From Segeticoccus rhizosphaerae (GTDB lineage: Bacteria; Actinomycetota; Actinomycetes; Actinomycetales; Dermatophilaceae), in contig NZ_VOHR01000002.1 of assembly GCF_009192725.1 (NCBI RefSeq), positions 1 through 54,593 on the forward strand: a stretch of 54,593 bases of DNA, written 5' to 3'. Below the pieces are notes generated by a model. That model saw only the letters and a program-made list of their open reading frames with translations. It was not told the origin of the DNA and ran no database searches. Within the stretch, counting starts at the first letter, position 1; each line of letters starts with the position of its first letter. Positions 7,521-16,274 of the stretch are shown piece by piece. The position numbers and the translations under genes are program-made.

Positions 7521-8564
7521 TCACAAGAGGTCGTCGATCTGCGGCACGCGCAGCGCGGTGTGGTGATCTGTCGGGCGGCCTGGTCCAGACGTGACGTGTC
7601 CCTGCAGGGCGGTCCGGTAGGCCAGCTGCACCAGGTCGCGGGCGCCCAGGTGCGGCCATCCGTGCACGGTGCGCCGCAGACCCAAGGGGATCGCGGAGAC
7701 GCCGTAGCGCGCGCCGAGCAGTGCGCCGGTGATCGCGGCGACCGTGTCGGTGTCGTGGCCGATGCGGATGGCCGCGTGCAAGGCCCGGACCAGGTGGGCG
7801 GGGTCGCCGTCGCGGTGGTCGGTGTGCACGATGGCCGACCACGCGGCCTGCAAAGCTGTCACGGTGAACCCGTTGCGGGTGAAGTGGGCCGGCTCGCGTT
7901 CCTCGGCCTGGTCGATCCACCGGGCCCAGCTGGTGCGCCGCGGTCCGGGCACGAGGTCCAGGCCGGAGCGCAGGTCCAGCACCCCGTCGGTCACGGCGAG
8001 CCGCACCGCCTCGGTCCAGAGCACGCAGGAGTCCCCGGCGAGCGGGTCCCAGTGGGTGAGTTCGGCGACGGCTCGGGCCGCGGTGGCGGTCAGGTCGCGG
8101 CTCTCCAGTCGGGCCACGCCGATGATGCCGGTGCGCATCAGCGCGCCGTTGCCAGCGGTGTGGCCGGTTCGCTGGTGCAGGGCTCGTGAGGCGTCGAGCA
8201 TCGCGACGTAGTCCCCGCCACCCGCCTGCTGGCGCGTGGCTCGCAGCACGGTGGAGGTCTGGGCCCCGATGTCCGCGGGAGCCGAGTCCAGCCAGCGCAG
8301 GAACTGGTCAGCGATGCGGCTCATGCCAGCATCGCTGTTGGGCAACGACCCGGTCGCCGTCACCTCGGCGATGCACACCGCCATCTGGGTGTCGTCGGAC
8401 CACTCACCCGGGGCGTACCCGCCCAGCCCGCCACCGGTCATCCGGGGCACCTGGTCGGCGGCCAGGGCAGGCGCGAACTCGTACGGCACCCCCAGCGCGT
8501 CCCCGCAGGCTTGGCCGAGCAGCACACCGCTGGCCCTGTCAATCTGTGTCGGCGTCAGTCTCAT
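7521..8564 (-). CDS. ADP-ribosylglycohydrolase family protein (DraG/ARH-like)
   Basis: A 347-residue protein from ATG 8564, preceded by an AGAGAGGTGG RBS. The N-terminal signature is ASGVLLGQACGDALGVPYEF (11-30) and the metal site is EWSDDTQMA (54-62). A middle part reads GNGALMRTGIIG and the C-terminal metal ligands are RIGHDTDTVAAITGALLGARYG. The family uses two Mg ions to remove ADP-ribose from protein side chains or small molecules. The target is unknown and no ADP-ribosyltransferase was seen in the window. A truncated paralogue follows directly. Confidence 0.9.
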   Translation of the reverse strand: MRLTPTQIDRASGVLLGQACGDALGVPYEFAPALAADQVPRMTGGGLGGYAPGEWSDDTQMAVCIAEVTATGSLPNSDAGMSRIADQFLRWLDSAPADIGAQTSTVLRATRQQAGGGDYVAMLDASRALHQRTGHTAGNGALMRTGIIGVARLESRDLTATAARAVAELTHWDPLAGDSCVLWTEAVRLAVTDGVLDLRSGLDLVPGPRRTSWARWIDQAEEREPAHFTRNGFTVTALQAAWSAIVHTDHRDGDPAHLVRALHAAIRIGHDTDTVAAITGALLGARYGVSAIPLGLRRTVHGWPHLGARDLVQLAYRTALQGHVTSGPGRPTDHHTALRVPQIDDLL

Positions 8565-8843
8565 CCGAACCACCTCTCTCTCGTCATCCTGACGATATAT
8601 GCGGCTACCGACAGAACCTCCGGTCAGCCGGACGAGTCGCAGGTAAGGCGCCTGGCGCCAGCGCAGGGCGCCGTCGTTCTTCACGCAGAGAAGCACATCG
8701 CCGACGCCGTGGCGCGCATCACCCGAGTCACCACGGGTGGCCGTCACCCTGCAGGTCCGGAGTTCGTGTAGGGCGCAACTTCGAGCACACCGCTCGACGA
8801 CGTTCCCGCTGAGGCGCTGATCGGGCTCACTCTTGCAACGGGA

Positions 8844-9905
8844 CTACTTGACCAGCGCGTCGGATCGTGCTTGTAGACCGGCGACGATGAGGACGATCGC
8901 GACAAAGATGTACTCGTAGAGCGCGGGCAGTCCGAGAAGCACGATGAGGTCGTTGATGATGCCGAGGATGAGCGCCCCGATCGCAGCGCCAACGATCGAT
9001 CCCCGTCCGCCTGTGAAGGGTATTCCCCCGAGAATCACCGCAGCGATCGCCTCGAGCGAGTAGCCCTCGCCGGTGTTGGGGTAGATCGACCCCTGCCACG
9101 CCGTGATCATGATCCCGGCGCATGCCGCCAAGAGCGCCGAGATGGCGAACACGCTCATCTTGAGCCAGTCCGCCCTCAAGCCGACCCGTCGCGCCGCTAG
9201 TTCGTTCGAGCCGATGCTCTTGAGCCACAAGCCGAGTCTGGTGAAGGACAGGATGCACTGCCCGACGATGACAATCCCGACCGCGATGATGATGAGGTTG
9301 GAGATCCCGCCTGTCGAGCCTGCGACGCCGGCGAAGCCGAACGAGGTCTGCGCCGTGTTGCGGCTGGCAGGGCTGATGTAGGCGCCGCCGTTGGTAAGCA
9401 AGGCGATCCCGCGGAAGCCCCAGTACGTGCCCAGGGTGACGACGAACGAGGGAATGTGGACCTTCGCAACCAGTGCCCCGACGATCAGGCCGACCACGAT
9501 GGAGCCAAACAGGGTGATGAGAATCGCGAGTCCGGTGGGTACTGCGTGGAAGACGGTTAGCCAGGCCACGGCCATCCCGAAGGACGCCAGCAGACTCTCG
9601 ACCCCCAGGTCGATCGATCCCACCATCACTACGAACGCCTCGCCGACCGCCACGACAGCGAGGAAGCTTGAGCCGACGAGCAACGCGTTGAGGTTGGCCG
9701 GGCGGATGAAACTTGGAGTGATGATGGTGGCGATGACAGCGGCGATGATCAGGAATCCAACCGGCCTGCGGATGCTGCCTTCGCGACCCAGGATCAGCCG
9801 GGAGGCATGGCGTAGACGGGCGTCCCTGGGATTCGTTGCGGCTCGGAGAGGCCCGCGTGGTCCGGAGACGCGAGGGAGGTGGGGGAACGGCATACGTGGT
9901 CTCAT
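8844..9905 (-). CDS. ABC transporter permease, RbsC/BPD_transp_2 family
   Basis: About 353 residues with some eight to ten hydrophobic segments, starting at VGFLIIAAVIATIITPSFI. The family hallmarks are present: VGEAFVVMVGSIDLGVESL, HIPSFVVTLGTYWGFRGIALL and AIAAVILGGIPFTGGRGSIVGAAIGALILGII. It forms the membrane channel of a ribose/xylose/inositol-type importer. ATG 9905 overlaps the ATPase stop (ATGA); ATG 9893 is an alternative. Gene order is binding protein, ATPase, permease, all on the minus strand. Confidence 0.92.
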   Translation of the reverse strand: MRPRMPFPHLPRVSGPRGPLRAATNPRDARLRHASRLILGREGSIRRPVGFLIIAAVIATIITPSFIRPANLNALLVGSSFLAVVAVGEAFVVMVGSIDLGVESLLASFGMAVAWLTVFHAVPTGLAILITLFGSIVVGLIVGALVAKVHIPSFVVTLGTYWGFRGIALLTNGGAYISPASRNTAQTSFGFAGVAGSTGGISNLIIIAVGIVIVGQCILSFTRLGLWLKSIGSNELAARRVGLRADWLKMSVFAISALLAACAGIMITAWQGSIYPNTGEGYSLEAIAAVILGGIPFTGGRGSIVGAAIGALILGIINDLIVLLGLPALYEYIFVAIVLIVAGLQARSDALVK

Positions 9906-10684
9906 CCGGTACTTGTGGCCGGACTGCCGCCGAACATGAGGTGAACCAGGTCGGCAACCTTTATGTCCGTGTTGTCCAGGACGTGTTCGAGCCGTCCGTT
10001 CACGAATATCGCGATGCGGGTACACACAGCGAGGACGTCCTCAAGGCGGTGGCTGATGAGAACGACTGTCTTGCCGCGGGCATGTAGGTCGAGGATCGTG
10101 TCCAGGACGTCGTCAGACTTGGCGGCAGAGACGTTCGCCGTGGGTTCGTCCAGCAAGATGATGTCCCGGTCGAAGAGGAGACCTCGGGCCACGGCGACCA
10201 GTTGCCGCTCACCTCCGGACAGCTCGCTGACGGGCCAATCTGGTTCGATCTTGGTCTTCATGCGCGCGAGTACGTCGCGCGCACGCCGCCTCATGAGCGG
10301 CCGACGGAGCATCCCGTAGCGGCCGAGTTCCGCGCCGAGGAACAAGTTCTGCCAGACCGTGAGGTCCGGGGCCATGGCGAGGTCTTGGTAGACCATCTCG
10401 ATACCCAGCGCTTGACGGGTCTGTGCAGGGGAGCTCATCCGCACCGGCTTGCCGCGGTAGCGAAAGCTGCCTTCGTCGGGCTGGAGGTAGCCACTGAGCA
10501 GGGACAGGAAGGTTGACTTGCCGGCCCCGTTGTCGCCAACCACTCCCAGTACATCGCCCTCGTGGATTTCGAGGCTGACGTCATCCAGGGCGGTCACCGC
10601 CCCGAAGCGCTTGACGAGACCTTGCACAGACAACACGGGTACCCCGGCGGCAGGGTGCTGAGGTGAGAGGTCGGTGGCGTCCAT
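9902..10684 (-). CDS. ABC transporter ATP-binding protein, sugar type
   Basis: About 260 residues from ATG 10684. Walker A is GDNGAGKSTF, the Q-loop region MVYQDLAMAPDLTVWQNLFLG, the signature LSGGERQLVAVARGL, Walker B DIILLDEPTA and the H-loop LISHRLEDV. It is one ATPase domain rather than the doubled RbsA form, so it probably works as a homodimer. It couples to the permease downstream and follows the binding-protein gene after 28 bp. Confidence 0.93.
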   Translation of the reverse strand: MDATDLSPQHPAAGVPVLSVQGLVKRFGAVTALDDVSLEIHEGDVLGVVGDNGAGKSTFLSLLSGYLQPDEGSFRYRGKPVRMSSPAQTRQALGIEMVYQDLAMAPDLTVWQNLFLGAELGRYGMLRRPLMRRRARDVLARMKTKIEPDWPVSELSGGERQLVAVARGLLFDRDIILLDEPTANVSAAKSDDVLDTILDLHARGKTVVLISHRLEDVLAVCTRIAIFVNGRLEHVLDNTDIKVADLVHLMFGGSPATSTG

Positions 10685-10712
10685 TGAGTGCTTTCGCTGT
10701 TGGTGCGTTCGC

Positions 10713-11801
10713 TCATCCGGCCGGGTAGGACTTGAACCCGCCATAGGGCAGGGCAGACACGGTCTGCGGGGTGCCCCAGGCGCCTACCTTCGCCACGTTC
10801 TTCTTGGTCACGACCACCTGGGGCAACAGCACCACACCGTTGGGGTAGCGATTGGCGTCCGGCTTGGTCTGTTTCGTGAGATAGGCGTCGATCGCCTCTA
10901 CGGCCCAGAAGGCTTCCACGTATGGCGCGTGAGTCACAGTGCTGAATTGGGTTCCGGACTTGATCGCGGCGAGGCTTTCCGGCTGGGCGTCTGCGCCGCA
11001 CACGATCACCTGCTTGCCAGCGGTGATGTTGTGGGACTTGAGCGCGTTGATCGCCCCGAGGGCCATGGCGTCGTTGCTCGCGATGACAGCCTGAACGTTC
11101 GTGGACTTCGCCAGCGACTCGGAAATCAGGGTTTGCGCCTTGTCTGTGGCGAAGTCGGCCGACTGGTTGAGGAGCACGGAGAGGTCGCCCTTCTTTTCCA
11201 GAGGCTTCAGTACGGTCTGGATCCCTGCCTCACGGTCGACTGAGGTGCTCGCGCCCTGCGTACCCTGCAGATCGATGACGTGCCAGGGCTTCTTCAGCCC
11301 GGAGGAGGTCAGGCCTTGGATGCAGCTCGTGGCCAGCTGCTTGCCGAGTTTCTTGTCATTGTCGCCGATGAAGGCGATGCGCGCGCTGGGGTCCGTGACG
11401 TCGCGGTCGATCGTGATGATCGGGACCGAGCTGGAGGCCTGCTTGGCGGCACCGGTGACCGAGCCGTCGATCGCGTTGAGGATGATCGCCTTGGCACCGG
11501 CCGCCTGTGCCTGTTTGATCTGGTTGATCTCGGTCGATGCCGATCCGTTCGCGCCGAGGATCTTGATGTTGAGGCCGGGAAAGTGCTTGCTGGCGTCCTG
11601 TACTCCTTTGGCCATGGGCGCAAAGTAGGGCGGTGTGTAGCCGTTGAAAATGAAGTAGACCAGTTGCTTCCCCCCGGTACCTCCGCCGGTGGTGCCGTTG
11701 GTCGCCGAGCTGGAGGGGGAGCTACCTCCGCACGCGCTGAGGATCAAGCTTGTGCCGCAAGCGGCGGCCAGCCAGATTGGGACCCTTCGTCGTAACGTCA
11801 T
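10713..11801 (-). CDS. Sugar-type ABC transporter substrate-binding lipoprotein
   Basis: About 362 residues from ATG 11801, which has an AGAAGGTGTC RBS. A lipoprotein signal ends in the lipobox LILSACGG, followed by a Ser/Gly/Thr linker. The periplasmic-binding type 1 fold (RbsB-like) shows YFAPMAKGVQDASK, GAKAIILNAIDG, IITIDRDV, QGASTSVDREAG and VQAVIASNDAMALGAINAL. It binds a sugar or related polar ligand outside the cell. First gene of the importer operon. Confidence 0.92.
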   Translation of the reverse strand: MTLRRRVPIWLAAACGTSLILSACGGSSPSSSATNGTTGGGTGGKQLVYFIFNGYTPPYFAPMAKGVQDASKHFPGLNIKILGANGSASTEINQIKQAQAAGAKAIILNAIDGSVTGAAKQASSSVPIITIDRDVTDPSARIAFIGDNDKKLGKQLATSCIQGLTSSGLKKPWHVIDLQGTQGASTSVDREAGIQTVLKPLEKKGDLSVLLNQSADFATDKAQTLISESLAKSTNVQAVIASNDAMALGAINALKSHNITAGKQVIVCGADAQPESLAAIKSGTQFSTVTHAPYVEAFWAVEAIDAYLTKQTKPDANRYPNGVVLLPQVVVTKKNVAKVGAWGTPQTVSALPYGGFKSYPAG

Positions 11802-11826
11802 GCTTGACACCTTCTTGATGGCATGC

Positions 11827-11847
11827 CACCGGACCAGTCATCCGGTG
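11827..11847. promoter_or_regulatory. Inverted repeat CACCGG-N9-CCGGTG upstream of the importer
   Basis: A perfect 6-bp-arm inverted repeat 26 bp upstream of the binding-protein start, between the importer operon and the SDR stop. It could be an operator for the linked LacI-type protein or a hairpin ending SDR transcription. Only symmetry and position support it. Confidence 0.35.
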
Positions 11848-11877
11848 ACGAGTTGGAGATGCGTCGCAGAAGCACGG

Positions 11878-12583
11878 TCAGCCCGTTTCGGCCATGCTCC
11901 ACATGCTCCAGAGCTGGGTTCGCATGTGTCGTGGTTGGCGCAGCGTGGTGATGACCGCGGCTGCTACGTCTTCAGGTGTCAGCCAGTCCTCTTGGCCCGG
12001 GGTATCGGCTGTGCGTCCGAGCCCGAGTGCGAACTCGGTTCGGGTGGCGGCCGGGCAGATGCTCGTTACTCGCACTCCTTGAGGGGCTAGTTCCCGGTCC
12101 ACCGCGCCGGCGAGGCCGATCTGGGCGAACTTGGTTGCGGCGTAAACGGCCTCGTTCGCGCCGCCGCGGAGTCCTGCTACCGAGGCGATGATCACGATGT
12201 CGCCGCCGCCGCTGGGATTGGCCAAGAGTTGCGGTAGCGCCGCACGTAAAGGCCAGATCGTGCCTGTGATGTTGGTGTCGATCATGGTCGCGACCAGGTC
12301 GTCAGTGTGGTCCAGGATGCTGCCGTAAGCTCCGATGCCCGCGCTGAGAACGAGCGCGTCGACCCTGTTCCACTTCTTGTGAGCTGTTGACACGAGCCGT
12401 CGCGCATCGGCGGGTCGTCTGACGTCCATCCGGACGCCTATGCATCGCTCGTCCCCCAGGTCCGCCACAAGTTCGTCAAGGCGCTCCTGGCGTCGGCCGC
12501 CAAGCACGACGCGTGCTCCGTCCGCGGCGAGCGCCCTGGCGCAGGCCCGACCGATGCCCGAGGTGGCGCCGGTGACGAGCTCG
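11878..12583 (-). pseudogene. SDR-family oxidoreductase lacking its N-terminus
   Basis: The short-chain dehydrogenase body is intact from the Rossmann glycine motif (VTGATSGIGRACARALAADGA) through DALVLSAGIG, the catalytic YAATK and RVTSICPAATRTEF. Homology starts at Gly-Glu-Leu-Val-Thr near 12583. The usual 8-15 residues before it and any start codon are missing; upstream sequence in this frame is antisense of the LacI gene. The first beta-strand and the promoter appear deleted, so the gene is probably dead unless the junction is an assembly error. It once probably acted on a sugar or polyol imported by the neighbouring ABC system. Confidence 0.8.
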
Positions 12584-12591
12584 CCGCAAGG

Positions 12592-13530
12592 GTGCGGACG
12601 GCCGCGGAACGCCTTGGGTACAGCACCAACCGACTGGCGAGGGGGCTGCGCAGACAGACGACCGAGACGATCGGCATGGTGGTACCCGACATCGCGAACC
12701 CGTTCTTCCCCGCCGTGATCAAGGCGGTCGAGACGGAGGCCCGCAGCGTCGGCCTTACCCTCCTCCTTTGCGACTCGGGCAACGACGTGGCACAGGAGGC
12801 CGACGCTCTGCGGCGCCTGGTCGACCACCAGATCGACGGGATGATCATCAGCGTCTGCGATCGGATCGCGAGCCGGCAGGCGGTTGCCTTCACGGCTGAT
12901 CGTCTGCCACTGGTCCAGATCGACCGCCAGACGGTGGGCGGCAGCGGGTACTTAGTGGGGGTTGACCAGGTCGACAGCGTGAACCGGATCCTGCGCCACC
13001 TTCGAGAGCAGGGGTACCGGAGGTACGCCTACATCACGGCGGGCCTCGAGATCTCGACGGCGCGGCAGAGGTTGGAGGCGTTCGTCGCACACCTGCGCTC
13101 GTCAGATCCCGGCGTCGAACGACGGGTCCTCGTCGGCGAGTTCTCGATCGAGTGGGGGTACGAGGCCACCCGTCGGTTGCTGGAGGCGGGATCCGGGCAG
13201 GACGAACAGTTGCCCGACGCCCTGGTCTGTGCCGACGATCTCATCGCCGTCGGAGCTGTGCAGTGTCTACGCCAGCGTGGAATCAGGGTGCCCGATGAGG
13301 TTGCCGTGACCGGATTCGACGACACCGTGTTGGCGACGGCCAGCCGGCCCCAGCTGACCACAGTGCGCCAACCACTGGACCTGTTGGGCCGCGCAGCCGT
13401 CGGCCTGCTGCGCCGAGCGATCCAAGAGCCCCGCATGCCAGCTCGTTCGACCGTCCTGCCAGCGGAACTGGTGGTGCGTGAGTCGTCCGTTCGTAGCAAT
13501 CTGCCTGCCAAACTGCCACGAACAATGTGA
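12592..13530 (+). CDS. LacI-family regulator missing its DNA-binding domain
   Basis: The frame encodes the end of the LacI headpiece (hinge region TAAERLGYSTNRLARGLRR) and a complete sugar-binding core: IGMVVPDIANPFFPAVIKAVE, DHQIDGMIISV, GYRRYAYITAG, PDALVCADDLIAVGAVQCL and PDEVAVTGFDD. In the same frame homology extends back to about 12574 (DELAARV). The roughly 30 residues forming the HTH are absent, because the sequence runs directly into the truncated, divergent SDR gene. GTG 12592 is the only plausible start seen. Without its HTH the product cannot bind DNA as a normal LacI repressor. Confidence 0.75.
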   Translation: MRTAAERLGYSTNRLARGLRRQTTETIGMVVPDIANPFFPAVIKAVETEARSVGLTLLLCDSGNDVAQEADALRRLVDHQIDGMIISVCDRIASRQAVAFTADRLPLVQIDRQTVGGSGYLVGVDQVDSVNRILRHLREQGYRRYAYITAGLEISTARQRLEAFVAHLRSSDPGVERRVLVGEFSIEWGYEATRRLLEAGSGQDEQLPDALVCADDLIAVGAVQCLRQRGIRVPDEVAVTGFDDTVLATASRPQLTTVRQPLDLLGRAAVGLLRRAIQEPRMPARSTVLPAELVVRESSVRSNLPAKLPRTM

Positions 13531-13784
13531 CGCTTCTCAGCATGCCCGGGCTGGGAACCGAAGAGATGTTCCAGCGGGTTCGCCGTAGGGCGCCGTGACG
13601 GGTGCGGCGCTCCTCGCCCGGGTGGGATCGGTGTCATCGTGGACGGCGATGACAACGGAGCCCGGTGCCTGTCTGCTCCGGCTGCCGCCGACGTCGTGGC
13701 CGGGCGTGAGGAGTCAGGTGCCGCTCAACCCGAACTGCGACATCGCATCATGGGCGGAGAACCGCTCGAGGAACTGCTACCGCC

Positions 13785-14960
13785 CTAGCCGTGTCTGACG
13801 AGATGTTGGTGTCGCACGACGCCCCAGGGGCTTTGGACGACGGCTGGGGTCTCGAGCGGGTTTCCGTCGAGGAGAATCAGATCCGCTGGCGCGCCCACTT
13901 GGACGCGTCCCGATGGGAGGTCGAGTGCGTCCGCGGCGGTGGAGGTAGCTGCCTTCAGTGCCGCGAGGGGGTTGAGGCCGTAGCCGATCAGGGCCTGGAT
14001 CTCCGAGGCGAGGCTGGGGTGGGCCATGCCGGGGGCGCCGGCGTCGGTGCCGGCGATGATCGGCAGCCCAGCGTCGATGGCCATCCGGACACTGTGCTCG
14101 TGTGCGGCGACCACGTCTTTGGCCTTGGCGACGGCGTATGCGGGTGCGTTGCCGTCGGCCATGATCTGGTAGACCGCGGCGGTGGGGCACAGCGTGGTGC
14201 CTTGCCTCGCCATGGACTCGACGATGTCCTCGGTCAGGAAGACGCCGTGCTCGAGCGTGTCGATGCCGGCGTTGACCGCGTTGCGGATGCCGTCGGTGCC
14301 CAGTGCGTGCGCTGCGACCTTGCGGCCGCGGCGGTGGGCTTCATGGGCCAGGGCGGCCAGCTCGTCATACGTCAGCTCGCTGGCCCCGACTTCCTCGCCG
14401 GCGGATTGACCGTAGGCGCCGCCGGTTGCGGCGGTCTTGATCACGCCGGCGCCGGCGGCGACCTGGGTGCGGACGCCGTGGATCACGGCGTCGGTGCCGT
14501 CGCAGGGGATGCCCCAGAAGGGGTCGTGGCCGCCCGTCATGATCACGGTGCGCCCCGACGCGATGATGGTGGGCCCGTCCAGCGCGCCACGGTCGACCGC
14601 TCGCGCGAGGGTGATCGCGATGTCCCAGTTGCTGCCCAGATCGCGCACGGTGGTGATGCCTGCCTGCAGCTGTGCTCGTGCGTGGCCGGCGGCGCGGACG
14701 ACGGTCAGTTGTTCGCCGTCGTGATCGACCTGGGCGACGGGGTCGGTGCTGCCGTCCCAGACGAGGTGGACGTACGCGTCGATCAGGCCGGGCATGATGG
14801 TCGCCCCGGCGAGATCGAGGGTCACGTCCTCGCCGGTGGCGCGTACCGCGCCGTGGGGTGCCACGGATTCGATGAGCCCGTCGTGGCAGACCACGTCCGC
14901 TGGGCGAAGCTCGTCGGTGACTCCGTCCCAGACGAGACCACCGGCCAGCACCAGCGCCAT
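13785..14960 (-). CDS. Amidohydrolase (imidazolonepropionase-like) with an altered metal motif
   Basis: A 391-residue amidohydrolase-superfamily protein. The usual DAHxH after strand 1 reads PGLIDAYVHL: Tyr63 (codon TAC) replaces the first metal-binding His, while His65 remains. Other ligands are present: the probably carbamylated Lys in AGVIKTAATGG, His in KVAAHALG, His in TLEHGVF and Asp in IIAGTDAGAP. Relatives hydrolyse dipeptides, hydantoin-like or imidazolone substrates. It begins 2 bp after the paralogue upstream ends, so they share an operon. The substitution may lower or change activity. Confidence 0.85.
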   Translation of the reverse strand: MALVLAGGLVWDGVTDELRPADVVCHDGLIESVAPHGAVRATGEDVTLDLAGATIMPGLIDAYVHLVWDGSTDPVAQVDHDGEQLTVVRAAGHARAQLQAGITTVRDLGSNWDIAITLARAVDRGALDGPTIIASGRTVIMTGGHDPFWGIPCDGTDAVIHGVRTQVAAGAGVIKTAATGGAYGQSAGEEVGASELTYDELAALAHEAHRRGRKVAAHALGTDGIRNAVNAGIDTLEHGVFLTEDIVESMARQGTTLCPTAAVYQIMADGNAPAYAVAKAKDVVAAHEHSVRMAIDAGLPIIAGTDAGAPGMAHPSLASEIQALIGYGLNPLAALKAATSTAADALDLPSGRVQVGAPADLILLDGNPLETPAVVQSPWGVVRHQHLVRHG

Positions 14961-14962
14961 GC

Positions 14963-16192
14963 TCAGCCCTGTTCGTGGACGACTCGGCCGTCCTGGATCA
15001 CCATGCGCAGGTGTTTGTCTGGTTGGGCGAGGACTTCGGTGTCCTGCAGCGGGTTGCCGTCGGTCAGCAAGACGTCGGCGATTGCGCCCTCGGCGATGAC
15101 GCCAAGTTCTCCCTCTCGGCCCAGAAGCGCCGCGCCGGTGATCGTCGCCGAGCGCAGTACGTCGGCGGCCGACTGCACCTGGCCGCGGATGCGGAACTCG
15201 TCACTCTGGTGGCGGTGCATCCTGCCGAGCAGGTCCGTGCCGAAGGCGATGTTGACGCCGCCTCGGGCGGCGCGGTCGAGCGCGTGCAGCCCGGCCTCGA
15301 GCACATCGGCGACCTTGGCTTGGCTCGCCGGTGGGAGGCCGGCTTCGGCGCCCTCGGAGTGCAGGTACTCGTAGGTGACCAACGTCGGCACGAGGTAGGC
15401 GTCGTGCTGGACGAAGAGCGCGACGCTCTCGTCGTCGATCAGGTTGCCGTGTTCGATGCAGCGCACACCCAGTCGCAGGCCGCGGTTCACGGCGCGGGCC
15501 GTGTAGGCGTGACCGGTGACGTACCGGTTGGCGTTGGCCGCTTCCTCGACCGCCGCTTCGATCTCGCTGGTGGAGAACTGCATCGAGTCCACCCGGTCGG
15601 TGGGGGAGGCGACCCCGCCGGACAGCATCAGCTTGATGTGGTGGGCGCCGGTGCGCAGTTGGTTTCGCGCCGCCCGGCGCACCTCGTCGAGCCCGTCGCA
15701 GACTGTGGCGATGTTGGGGCAGCAGGCGTGGTTGTCGGCGACCTGTCGGCCGGGGCCGCGTAGGTCGCCGTGCCCGCCCGTGGGGGAGAGCGCCTTTCCG
15801 CCGAAGTGGACCTTCGGCCCGGCCCATAGGCCCTCGTCCACGGCAGCGGCCAGGCCGTAGTCGGCGCCGCCGACGTCACGAACGGTGGTGAAGCCGCGGC
15901 GCAGCATTCCGGCCAGGATGGTGCTCGTCTGCGCGGCGACGTAGTTCGCCGACTCCTCGGCTTGTGACCCCAGGTCGGCGCTGCCGGCCGTCACGTGGAC
16001 GTGGGCGTCGATCAGGCCCGGCACGACATGGAGTCCGCTTGCGTCCACCTCGGTGGCCGTCGCGGGGGCGCTGACCCGTTCGGCGACCTCCACGATGCGC
16101 CCCTCCTGGATGAGCACGTCCCGAGGAGCGGACTGCCCGGCCGCCACATCGCAGACCGAACCGGACCTCAGGACCAACAGCTGGGGCGTCAT
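14963..16192 (-). CDS. Metal-dependent amidohydrolase (Xaa-Pro dipeptidase/imidazolonepropionase-like)
   Basis: About 409 residues from ATG 16192, near an AGAAAG RBS; an upstream in-frame start would cross the RpiR operator. All superfamily ligands are present: HxH in PGLIDAHVHVTAG, Lys in HHIKLMLSGG, His in TGHAYTARAV, His in CIEHGNLID and Asp in IAFGTDLLG. It is first of two amidohydrolase genes. The RpiR regulator is divergent, and the symporter and HAD genes lie beyond it. Probable role: hydrolysis of an imported cyclic amide or peptide-like substrate. Confidence 0.9.
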   Translation of the reverse strand: MTPQLLVLRSGSVCDVAAGQSAPRDVLIQEGRIVEVAERVSAPATATEVDASGLHVVPGLIDAHVHVTAGSADLGSQAEESANYVAAQTSTILAGMLRRGFTTVRDVGGADYGLAAAVDEGLWAGPKVHFGGKALSPTGGHGDLRGPGRQVADNHACCPNIATVCDGLDEVRRAARNQLRTGAHHIKLMLSGGVASPTDRVDSMQFSTSEIEAAVEEAANANRYVTGHAYTARAVNRGLRLGVRCIEHGNLIDDESVALFVQHDAYLVPTLVTYEYLHSEGAEAGLPPASQAKVADVLEAGLHALDRAARGGVNIAFGTDLLGRMHRHQSDEFRIRGQVQSAADVLRSATITGAALLGREGELGVIAEGAIADVLLTDGNPLQDTEVLAQPDKHLRMVIQDGRVVHEQG

Positions 16193-16249
16193 AGTCTTTC
16201 TTTCAACACGGCGTCGTCGTGGGCATGGTTGCAGGAATCGAGCCGTACA

Positions 16250-16263
16250 GCAATAGATGTTGC
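16250..16263. promoter_or_regulatory. GCAA-N6-TTGC operator (RpiR site 1)
   Basis: GCAATAGATGTTGC lies between the divergent amidohydrolase operon and rpiR. Its reverse complement recurs exactly within the longer site at 17142-17159, downstream of rpiR and just before the symporter. Two copies of one rare palindrome framing a regulator gene strongly suggest its own operator. Confidence 0.75.
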
Positions 16264-16274
16264 AGGATGGTGTC

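Noticed and set aside
11878-12828. Start of the SDR gene extended to 12828 on the minus strand
   Set aside because: The extra residues upstream of GELVTG are antisense of the LacI core and have no SDR homology; the true N-terminus is missing.
13791-15374. A 527-codon plus-strand frame opposite the amidohydrolases
   Set aside because: Antisense to two strongly supported enzymes, with Gly/Asp/Val-rich composition expected of a complementary frame.
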